A model generated the notes under the pieces. It had not been told where the DNA came from. It did no database searches and saw only the letters and a list, made by a program, of their open reading frames with translations. The translations under genes were made by a program, and so were the position numbers. Below, piece after piece: positions 25,114 to 34,485 of a stretch of 64,000 nt of DNA (the first letter of the stretch is position 1; each line of letters begins with the position of its first letter). Source of the DNA: Cryobacterium breve (lineage in GTDB: Bacteria; Actinomycetota; Actinomycetes; Actinomycetales; Microbacteriaceae); contig NZ_CP075584.1 in NCBI RefSeq assembly GCF_027594785.1, forward strand, positions 3,534,001 through 3,598,000, in the 5' to 3' direction.

Positions 25114-26161
25114 CTAAGCGACCAGGTAGGAGGCGGTCACGGCGAGCAGGGCAAGGGCGAAGGACCCCGCGAGCAGCTCGGGCACGCTGAACAGGCGCGC
25201 CTTGGCGAGGAAGACCTCGCCGACGCTCAGCGCGGTGCCCAGGGCGAGCACCTTGGCGGCAACCAAGAAGGCGCCGAGGAGGAGGCCCGGAACGGTGAAG
25301 TCGGTGAGCACGCCCCACGGCACGATGAGGTTGCCGAGCAGGCCGAGCAGGGCGGCGAGCTTGAGCCAGGAACCGAGCTCGAGCCAGGCCAGGTCGCGAC
25401 CGGAGGCTCTCGAGCACCATGGCCTCGTGCAGCATCGTGAGCTCGAGGTGGGTCGAGGGGTTGTCAATGGGCAGCCGGCTCGTCTCGGCCATGATCGCGA
25501 TCGCCAGGGCGACCATCGCGAGCAGGCTCACGGGGGAGATGATCACGGCGGGCGTCTGGAGCCGGGTTTGCACGATGAGCGACAGGGTCGAACTGCCGGC
25601 CGGGATCGAGAGGGCGTAGATCGAGAGCAGCAGGGTCGGCTCGACAAGGGCCGCGACCGTCATGTGCCTGCTCGAACCCATCCCGCCGAACGCGGTGCCG
25701 CCGTCGAGGCCGACGAGGGCGAGCGCCACGACGCCGATCAGCATGACCGAGACGATGACGAACAGGTCGCTCGGGATGAGGGGGAGCGCGAGGGTGCCGA
25801 CGAGGGGGAGCAGCACGCAGAGCAGCAGGCTCGAGACGAGCAGCACGATCGGGCCGACGGACAGCATCCAGCTCGAGTCCGCCGCGTGCACCGGTTCCTT
25901 GGCGAGCAGTTTCCGCACGTCACGCCAGGGCTGCCAGATTCCGGCGCCCGCCCTGCCCTCGAGCCGGGCGCGGACCTGGCGGATCACGCCGATCAGGAGC
26001 GGGGCGAGGAAGATGAAGAGCGCGAGCTGCAGCACGGCCATCAGGATCGGGGCGCCGATGCCCGTCCAGGTGAGTTCGACGGCGCGCGCAGCGGTGCCCG
26101 TGCCGGCGCCCGCGCCCGGCATCGTGCCGAGGACGAGGCTCACGGCCGCGCCGACGGGCAT
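25114..26161 (-). CDS. HyfC/NuoH-like membrane subunit (one-base frame break)
   Basis: About 348 residues, eight helices. GAGIWQPWRDVRKLLAKE and AETSRLPIDNPSTHLELTMLHEAMVLE are the conserved cytoplasmic loops of NuoH/HycD, which contact the NuoB- and NuoD-like subunits; the acidic patch ELTMLHEA is intact. The frame breaks at plus-strand AGGCT 25404-25408; AGCT restores VLESSGRDLAWLELGSWLK. The ATG at 26161 overlaps the preceding TGA. This is the membrane anchor of the peripheral arm. Confidence 0.88.
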
Positions 26162-28178
26162 CACAGGGACACCGCGATCAGCACGACGAGCAGGGCGGCG
26201 AACGAGTAGCCGAGGTAGCGGTGGATGCTGCCGTCCTGGGCGCGCCGGGCGAGGACGCCGAAGCGCTGGGCCGCGTTCAGGACCGGCCGGTAGAGCCGGG
26301 TCTCAATGACATCGGAGACGGTCTGTTCGACGTGCACCTTCTCGACGAGGTAGCGGGATTCGCCGACGTGGGTGACCTCGACGTCGCGCGACGGCCGGAG
26401 GACGTCGTCGAACACCCGCACGAGCGGTTCGGCGTATGAGGTCGCGGTGTACTGCATCCGCGGCCGGAGCCGCGATCCTCCGCCTGCCCACGGCAGCGGG
26501 TCGACCCGGGTGGGGTGGCGGCGGGAGCCGAGAGCGACGATCACGAGGATCGGCACGAGCACGAGTGCCGCGAGGATGACGAGGGTGCCCGGGTCGAGCA
26601 CGACGTCGATGCCGGCGAAACTAACGCCGGCGAGGCCGACGGTACGTACGTCGGGAACGATGACGGGGCCGACGGCTGCGGCGATTCCCGCGGAGAGCGG
26701 GCCGGGCACGAGGCCGAGGCCGACGACGGCGAGGGCGCCGAGCGCGAGCGGGACCCGCATCACCCAGGGCACCTCCCGGGCGATGCTCGCCTTCCGGGAG
26801 CGCGGCCGGGCGAGGAACGCGATGCCGTATGCCTTGACGAAGGTGAGCAGGGCGAGGCCGGCGGTGAGGGCGAGCACGGCGACGGCGAGCGGCATCGCGA
26901 TCGACGCGGCGACGGAGACGACCTCGCCGTCGAGGCGGGCGCCGTGGATCAGGGACTGCAGCAGCATCCATTCGGCGACGAAACCGCTCGTGATCGGAAG
27001 TGAGGCCGCGCTGAGGCTCGCGAGGCCGAACGCGCCGGCCGTCCACGGCATCCGCTTGCCGAGGCCGCCGAGCCGGTCGAGGTTGAGCTCGCCGGTCGCG
27101 TGGGCGACGGCGCCCGCGCCGAGGAAGAGGGTCGTCTTGAACGCGGCGTGACTCACCATGAGGAGCAGTGCCGCGACGAGCGCGGCGTCGGCGGCCGCCG
27201 TCGCGTGGTAGCCGCGCAACAGCACGGATGCCCCGAGGCCGAGGAAGACGAGCCCCATGTTCTCGGTGGTCGAGTAGGCCAGCAGCACCTTGAGGTCGCT
27301 CGCGACGGAGGCCTGCAGGATTCCGTAGACGGCGGACACGCCGCCGAGCACGAGGATGAGCACGCCCCACCACGGCGGGCCGGAGGGCAGCAGGCGCACG
27401 CAGACGAGGAGCGCGCCGTAGACGCCGATCTTGACCATCGCACCGCTCATCGCCGCGGCGACATGGCTCGGCGCCTCCGGAAGCACCCGGGGACCCAGAC
27501 GTGCAGCGGCACGAGTTCCGCCTTGCCGCCGAAGCCGAGGAGGAGGAGCACGAACGCGAGGTTCGCCGGCCAGGAGCCTTCCTGCACGGTCGCGAGTGTC
27601 TGGAAGCCCGTGCCGCCGGTGGCCGCGACGAGCACGCCGAAGCCGGCGAGAACGAAGAAGAAGCTCAGCTGGGACATCGCCGAATACCAGATCGCGGCGG
27701 AGTAGACGGTGCTCCGGCTCGCGTGGTCGGCGAGGAGGAGCACGGTGGAGCCGAGGGTCATGATCTCCCAGAGCAGCAGGAAGGACACGACGTCCGTCGC
27801 GGCCGGTACCAGCTGCATGCCGCCGAGGAAGACGGCCATGGCCGCCCACGAGGTGCGGGAGGCCTCCGCGCCGCGAGCAGAGCCGATCCCGAAGAGGGAG
27901 ACGAGGGCGCCGACCGCGGAGACGACGAGCATGAACAGGCCGCCGAGCCGGTCGGGGGAGAGCACGAGGGGGTCGATCGGGAGCGCGAGCGGGATGGTCA
28001 GGGCGCCGTTCGCCCCACCGAGTGCGGCAGCCCCCGTGACGATGCCCGCGACACCAAGAAGGGCGCAGAGCGCGCCGGTCGCGCGGGAACGCCAGGACAC
28101 GGGGCAGAGCAGGCCGGTCGCCACAGCGGCGAGGGCGAGCAGGGCCTGGAGGACGAGGCCGGACTGGACGACGTTCAT
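26161..28178 (-). CDS. HyfB/NuoL-like antiporter-type membrane subunit (one-base frame break)
   Basis: About 672 residues with around 15 helices. GFGGKAELVPLHVW, LPEAPSHVAAAMSGAMVKIGVYG and VLLAYSTTENMGLVFLGLG are HyfB/NuoL channel motifs. The break is a one-base loss in the plus-strand G run 27489-27492; restoring it gives the continuous family sequence HVWVPRVLPEAPSH. The C-terminal 150 residues (DDVLRPSRDVEVTHVGESRYLVEKVHVEQTVSDVIETRLYRPV) resemble the extra tail of HyfB. ATG overlaps the TGA of the NuoB-like gene. Confidence 0.88.
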
Positions 28179-28659
28179 CGGCCGGTCATCCGGCGGAGGG
28201 CGTCGACGATGGCGGCCGGCTCGGGCGGAGTGCCGGGGACGGCGAGGTCGACGTGCACGAAGTCGGACACGGAGCCGGCGACACCGTAGCCGTCGGCGAA
28301 GACGCCGCCTGTGATCGCGCAGTCGCCGACGGCGATGATGAAGCGGGGGTGGGGGTCGCGACGACTGTGCGCCGGAGCGGTTCGATCATGTTCCGGGTCA
28401 CCGACCCGCAGATCAGCAGCACGTCAGCATGCCGGGGCGAAGCGACGAGCCGCACGCCGTAGCGCTCCACGTCGTAGACCGGGCCGAAGGCGCTCGCCAC
28501 TTCCTGGGCGCAGTCGTTGCAGCCGCCGGCGTTGATGAAGCGCACCTGGATGCTCCCGCCGAAGATCCCGGCGCCGGGGAAGAGGGCGGGGACCGGCGGA
28601 GCCTGCTCAGCGATCCGTCCGCTGCGACGGATGAGCGAGGTCAGTCTGGTGACGCTCAT
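28175..28659 (-). CDS. HyfI/NuoB-like iron-sulfur subunit (one-base frame break)
   Basis: About 161 residues. GGCNDCAQEV, LLICGSVTRNM and VGDCAITGG supply the cysteines for the N2-type 4Fe-4S cluster of NuoB/HycG proteins. The break is a missing base in the plus-strand G run 28352-28356; with it the sequence continues TPHPRFIIAVGDCAITGGVFADGYG to TGA at 28177-28175, overlapping the next ATG. It is the first structural gene of the operon and begins at an ATG that overlaps the stop of a nine-codon upstream frame. Confidence 0.87.
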
Positions 28660-28685
28660 CGGGGGACCACGCCGCGAAACATCAT
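28656..28685 (-). CDS. Nine-codon upstream open reading frame (leader peptide candidate)
   Basis: ATG ATG followed by codons for FRGVVPR and TGA; the TGA overlaps the ATG of the NuoB-like gene (ATGA). The first ATG lies seven bases from the end of a TATAAA box, so it would be the 5' end of the message. The NuoB-like gene has no ribosome binding site of its own (GTGGTCCCCCG precedes it), so its translation may depend on ribosomes ending this frame. Confidence 0.4.
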   Translation of the reverse strand: MMFRGVVPR

Positions 28686-28691
28686 TACTTC

Positions 28692-28720
28692 TTTATATAC
28701 CTATATGATGAATTTATCAA
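28692..28720 (-). promoter_or_regulatory. Promoter of the hydrogenase-related operon
   Basis: On the minus strand TTGATA and TATAAA are 17 bases apart in an AT-rich island (28681-28725) that stands out from the GC-rich surroundings. It lies between the operon and the Lrp gene. Confidence 0.7.
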
Positions 28721-28782
28721 ATAGATTGTGGACAAGGCGCGGCGTGGACAAGGCTCGGTGCGGGGCGGTCGTCCCGCCGGGC

Positions 28783-29298
28783 TCAGGCCTCGTCGTCGAT
28801 ATCGACGTCGACACGGTTCGCCGGGCCGCGCTCCCGGGTGACCCGGTCGAGCAGCGGGGTGATCCGATAGGGGATCAGCTCGCCCATGGCGAGTGAGGTC
28901 TCCGTGCGGTCGACACCCTCGCACGCGAGGATGGTGCCGTCGATGCGGAACAGGTCGTCGGCATCCGTGCACACGACAAGAACGAGCAGGTCTGTCGATC
29001 CGCTCATGCCGTGCGCCTGGACGATCTCAGGGATCTGGGTGAGCTCTGCGACGATCTGGCTGAGCCGCTTCTGCTGCAGGTGCACCTGGATGAACGCCGT
29101 CAGCGGGTGGCCGAGGGCGATGGGATTGATCCGGCGATCGAAGGCCAGGAAGGCGTTGGATTCCTCGAGGCGCGCCATCCGCGCCTGCACGGTGTTCCTG
29201 GACAATCCCAGCCGCTGGGCGAGAGCGACGAAGGTACTGCGCGGCTCGACGCAGAGGGCGCGGAGGAGTTGGAGGTCGACCCTGTCCAGACTGTGCAT
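28783..29298 (-). CDS. Lrp/AsnC-family transcriptional regulator
   Basis: 171 residues. N-terminal helix-turn-helix LDRVDLQLLRALCVEPRSTFVALAQRLGLSRNTVQARMARLEE, then a RAM-type ligand-binding domain (ALGHPLTAFIQVHLQQ, VQAHGMSGSTDLLVLVVCTD). The ATG at 29298 is chosen because TAATCT on the minus strand (29307-29312) ends eight bases upstream, giving a leaderless message; the earlier ATG at 29316 would be untranscribed. It lies directly upstream of, and codirectional with, the hydrogenase-related operon, so regulation of that operon is possible but not shown. Confidence 0.85.
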   Translation of the reverse strand: MHSLDRVDLQLLRALCVEPRSTFVALAQRLGLSRNTVQARMARLEESNAFLAFDRRINPIALGHPLTAFIQVHLQQKRLSQIVAELTQIPEIVQAHGMSGSTDLLVLVVCTDADDLFRIDGTILACEGVDRTETSLAMGELIPYRITPLLDRVTRERGPANRVDVDIDDEA

Positions 29299-29483
29299 AA
29301 CGCATGAGATTAGCACGCAGAAGGCCCACAGAATAGGGCAAAGTGACTAATGGGACGCCCCGCAAGGGCGCATCCGCTCGGGGTGCGTGGCGCGGACGCG
29401 GTCGGGCACCCGGTCGTTCCCCGGCGGTTTTAGCGGGGCCCGTTCTCTTGACCGGCGGCAGCCGCCGGAGCAGAGTGAGGTGC

Positions 29484-30152
29484 ATGAGCGCAACCGGTTC
29501 GATCCAGAGTCCCGCGCAGACCGCCGCCGTGCTCGGGGGCGGCCCGTTCGTGCACCTCGACGGCGCGCTGCATGCGAGCTACCGCACGAGTGATTTCGCC
29601 TCGGTGGTGCGCCTCCTCGACCGCGTCGCCGAGGCGGCGGATGCCGCGGGGCACCACCCAGACGTCGAACTCGGCTACGGCAGGGTCGCCTTCCGGCTCC
29701 GCTCGCACGACCTCGGAGGCGTGACCGAACGCGACCTCCGGCTCGCCCTGCAGATCCAGGCGCTCGCGAACGAGCTCGGTGCGGAAGGTCTGGTCGTGAC
29801 GCCTGCCCGCTACGACGTCGCGATCGACTGCACGAATGCCGACTCGATCCGCCCGTTCTGGCGCGTGGGCCTCGGGTACGTCGAACTGGCGGCGGACGGG
29901 GACGGCGACGTCGACCTTGTCGACCCGGCGGGACACGGGCCGCGGGTCTGGTTCCAGCACATGGAGATCACCCGGAGCGACCGGAATCGTATCCATCTCG
30001 ACGTCTACGTGCCCGGCGACGACGCCGAGGACCGGGTGCGCGCGATCGTCGAGGCCGGGGGCACGCTGCTCACCGACGAGCACGCCCCCGAGTGGTGGGT
30101 GCTCGCCGATGTCGAGGGCAACGAACTCTGCGTCTGCACCTCGAGCTACTGA
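29484..30152 (+). CDS. Pterin-4a-carbinolamine dehydratase-like domain fused to a VOC (glyoxalase-like) domain
   Basis: 222 residues. Residues about 15-105 carry the dehydratase signature: AGHHPDVELGYGRVAFRLRSHDLGGVTERD contains the HHP, aromatic, His and Asp positions of PCD enzymes. Residues about 110-222 form a VOC/glyoxalase_6 domain (DSIRPFWRVGLGYVE, WFQHMEITRSDRNRIHLDVYVP, ILTDEHAPEWWVLADVEGNELCVC-like end). The ATG at 29484 follows GTGAGG; the frame is open further upstream but there the composition looks non-coding. The physiological substrate is unknown; pterin recycling cannot be assumed. Confidence 0.7.
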   Translation: MSATGSIQSPAQTAAVLGGGPFVHLDGALHASYRTSDFASVVRLLDRVAEAADAAGHHPDVELGYGRVAFRLRSHDLGGVTERDLRLALQIQALANELGAEGLVVTPARYDVAIDCTNADSIRPFWRVGLGYVELAADGDGDVDLVDPAGHGPRVWFQHMEITRSDRNRIHLDVYVPGDDAEDRVRAIVEAGGTLLTDEHAPEWWVLADVEGNELCVCTSSY

Positions 30153-30167
30153 CGCCCGGGCTGCACG

Positions 30168-31839
30168 GTGGGTGAGGACGGTGAGGTGAGGGGACGGCCT
30201 CCGGCGGGCATCCGTGCCGATCGGATCAGTACGACGATCGGCGGCATCGAGATCCTGGACACGCTGAGCCTGTCCGTGTGCCCCGGGGAGATCCACGCGC
30301 TCGTCGGGCTCAACGGTGCAGGCAAGACCACCCTGCTGCGCACGCTCCTCGGCATGCTGGCCCCTGTCAGCGGGACGGCGGCCCTGTCCGGCATCGAGGT
30401 TTCGGAGCCTGCCCGCTGCATTATGGGGCCGGGTGGGCCAGATGGTCGAAGGGCCGTTCGCCTATCCCGAGCTGACCGCGCGCGAGAACGTCTATTACTC
30501 GGCCCGGCTGCACGGCCTCGACCGGCGTGCGGCGCAAGCCGCGACGACGGATGCCCTCACCGCACTCGGCCTGACCGGGTATGCCGTGCGCAGGGCCGGC
30601 CGGCTCTCCACGGGCAACCGCCAGCGGGTCGGTCTTGCGGCGGCGCTCGTACACGCGCCGACGGTGATCATGCTCGATGAGCCGACCGGTGCGCTCGACC
30701 CCCGCGGGGTGCTCGTCCTGCGGGAGCTGCTGCGCTCGGCCGCTCGCGATCGGAATGCTGCGGTCCTGGTCTCGAGCCACCATCTCGACGAGGTCTCCCG
30801 GATGGCCGACACCGTCACCGTGTTGCACGGCGGGCGAATCGTCGGCACCCTGTCTCCGGGAACGGCGGACCTCGAACGGCAATTCTTCGCGCTCGTCCTT
30901 GCTGCCGACGAGGACGCCGATGGTGCGTCCCGCGGCGCTCCCGCTGGCAGCGCTCCTGTCGCCGTCGCGCCTGTAGCCGTCGCTCCGACTCATGGCACTC
31001 CGACACCGGATGCTTCGGATAAGGGAACTCGTGCTCCGGGCCCGGCCATGACGACGCGCCAAGGACTCTTCGCGGGAGCACGGGACTTCGAGGCGCTCAA
31101 GTTCCGCCGCGCCCTCACCGTGCGCGCGGTCTCTGCCCTGCTCTGCCTCGCGCTGCCGGCGCTCGCCGCGGTCCTCACGGTGGCTGCGACCAACGGCGCG
31201 GATACGCCGCTCGCGGCAAAGGCCAGCGTCCTACTCGTCGGGACAGGCTGGTCGGGCTACCTGGGCGCCGTCGCGATGATGCTCTCGGTCGCGAACCCGC
31301 TCGGCGTCGGCTTCGTGGTGAGTTGGTGCTTCGGCCGTGAATTCGCCGACGCGTCGTTCGGGGGTCTGTTCGCACTCCCGGTCGGTCGCAGGCAGATCGC
31401 GTACGCGAAATTCGCGGTGGTGCTTGGCTGGTCGGCGATCGCGTGCCTTGGCGTCCTGCTGGGCGCGCTCGCTGCGGGGTTGTGCATCGGGCTGGGCATC
31501 CCGGATCCCGTCAGCGCCGGGGCGATCGGCGGCAGGGCGCTCGTGGGCGGGCTGCTCGCGGCTCTGCTCGCCCTACCCCTCGCGTTCGTCGCGAGTGCCG
31601 GCCGCGGACCCCTCGCCGGCGTCGGGGCACTGATCCTGCTCATCGTCGCCACGCAGGTCATCACCGCGCTCGGTGTGGGCGCCTGGTTCCCCTGGGCGGC
31701 GCCCGGGCTCTGGCTCGGCCTCGGCGGTGCGGACGCCGCGTCGGACGTCACCGTGCTCCAGCTGTTCCTCGCCGTCCCGGTCGCAGCCCTCGGCGTGATC
31801 GCGACCGGAGAGTGGTGGCATCGGGCACGCGTCCGCTGA
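30168..31839 (+). CDS. ABC exporter, ATPase and permease in one chain (one-base frame break)
   Basis: The frame breaks at AGCCT 30406-30410; AGCT joins GIEVSELPAALWGRVG. The ATPase half has Walker A LNGAGKTTLLRT, a signature replaced by LSTGNRQRVGLA, Walker B VIMLDEPTGALDP and the switch H in LVSSHHLDE. After a linker with the repeat PVAVAPVAVAP the same frame continues, with no stop, into a six-helix ABC-2-type permease beginning near MTTRQGLFAG (31049). Start GTG 30168 or 30186; neither has a clear binding site. Normally these are two genes. The fusion may be real, or a stop may have been masked by another error; antibiotic-type or lipid export is a guess. Confidence 0.7.
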
Positions 31840-31846
31840 CTCGGGG

Positions 31847-32380
31847 TCAGGCGGCGGCGGAGGCGAGCGTCTTCTCGATCGCGCCGACGAGTTCGGGAGA
31901 TTCGGGTTCGACGGTCGAGGCGAAGCGGTCCACGATCTCGCCCTCCGAGTTCACGAGGAACTTCTCGAAATTCCACTTGACGAGGCCGGGCAGCAGGCCG
32001 GACTTGAACTTGGTGAGCTGGGCATAGAGCGGATGCTGGTGCTTGCCCCGCACATCCACCTTGTCGGTCATCGGGAAGGTGACACCGTAGTTGAGCTGGC
32101 AGAACGCCTCGATGTCGGCGGCCTCCCCGGGCTCCTGGCCCATGAACTGGTTGCACGGCAGGCCGAGGACGACGAGGCCGTCGTCCTTGAACCGGTCGTA
32201 GAGAGCCTCGAGGCCCGCATACTGGGGCGTGAAACCGCACTTGGATGCGACATTGACCACGAGAACGGTCTTGCCGCGGAAGTCGGCGAAGGTCGTCTCC
32301 GTGCCGTCGATGAGGGTGAGCGGGGCGTCGTACAGGGGGAAGAAGAAGGCATAATCGCAGGCTATTAGCGAAGTCTCCAA
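31847..32380 (-). CDS. Glutathione peroxidase-like thiol peroxidase
   Basis: 177 residues as read. VNVASKCGFTPQYAGLEALY holds the peroxidatic cysteine, GLPCNQFMGQEPG the glutamine and a second cysteine, and VKWNFEKFLV the tryptophan and asparagine of the GPx active site. Bacterial members reduce hydroperoxides with thioredoxin or mycoredoxin. The N-terminus before LYDAPLTLIDG is atypical. If the G run 32336-32340 had one more base, the gene would start at the ATG at 32353 as MPSSSPLYDAPL, which fits the family better and the run-contraction errors seen elsewhere. Convergent with the ABC gene, seven bases apart. Confidence 0.85.
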   Translation of the reverse strand: METSLIACDYAFFFPLYDAPLTLIDGTETTFADFRGKTVLVVNVASKCGFTPQYAGLEALYDRFKDDGLVVLGLPCNQFMGQEPGEAADIEAFCQLNYGVTFPMTDKVDVRGKHQHPLYAQLTKFKSGLLPGLVKWNFEKFLVNSEGEIVDRFASTVEPESPELVGAIEKTLASAAA

Positions 32381-32445
32381 GACGGCTGGGGATGGCTCGG
32401 GGACGGCCTGGCGACTGCAGGAGGCGGCGGGCGGCCCGCATGCGG

Positions 32446-32700
32446 TAGAATTGTGCGTTGACAGCGCGATTCAACGGCCATCCACAGCTGCGCTTTCACT
32501 TCACGCTCTGCGGTTCCACACACCCGGATGGCTTTCCACGGCTTCGCCTAAGTCGAATGAGGCTCACGGCCTCGCGACCTGACGCGCGCATCACCTTTTG
32601 ATTTGCATAACCCCGTCACCACGGCTGCCGGATAGACCCGGCGCCGGCTATGAGACCGGCTGCCCTGTGCGCGGTTTCGCCAAGAAATGAGTTTATTTAA
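32446..32700 (+). promoter_or_regulatory. Promoter-like box and long structured leader of RNase J
   Basis: 320 bases (32381-32700) hold no gene. TAGAAT at 32446-32451 is the best -10 box, implying a leader of about 245 bases. Stems seen are GTCG-GAGGC/GCCTC-CGAC (32552-32578) and GCCGG/CCGGC (32643-32660). The AT-rich end holds a five-codon frame (ATG 32687, MSLFN, TGA) whose stop overlaps the TTG start. A long leader on a ribonuclease gene suggests feedback on its own mRNA, as known for RNase E; this is inference. Confidence 0.4.
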
Positions 32701-34389
<1,689 letters not shown>

Positions 34390-34400
34390 CCGACAACCCG

Positions 34401-34450
34401 AAGGCGGATGCCGGTGGACCCGCGGGTCCGGCGGCATCCGCCTTCTTCGT
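34401..34450 (+). terminator. Terminator hairpin after RNase J paralog 1
   Basis: AAGGCGGATGCCG pairs perfectly with CGGCATCCGCCTT, enclosing a second stem GGACCC/GGGTCC. The T tract is weak (CTTCTTCGT). Confidence 0.7.
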
Positions 34451-34485
34451 ACCACTCGTCCAGAAACGGAAGCCATAGTCGTACC

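Noticed and set aside
21231..28659. A functional [NiFe] hydrogenase-4
   Set aside because: Both CxxC nickel motifs are missing from the large subunit and no maturation genes are present in the window.
32381..32700. A tRNA or known riboswitch in the RNase J leader
   Set aside because: No cloverleaf, CCA end or recognised aptamer core could be traced; only simple hairpins are visible.
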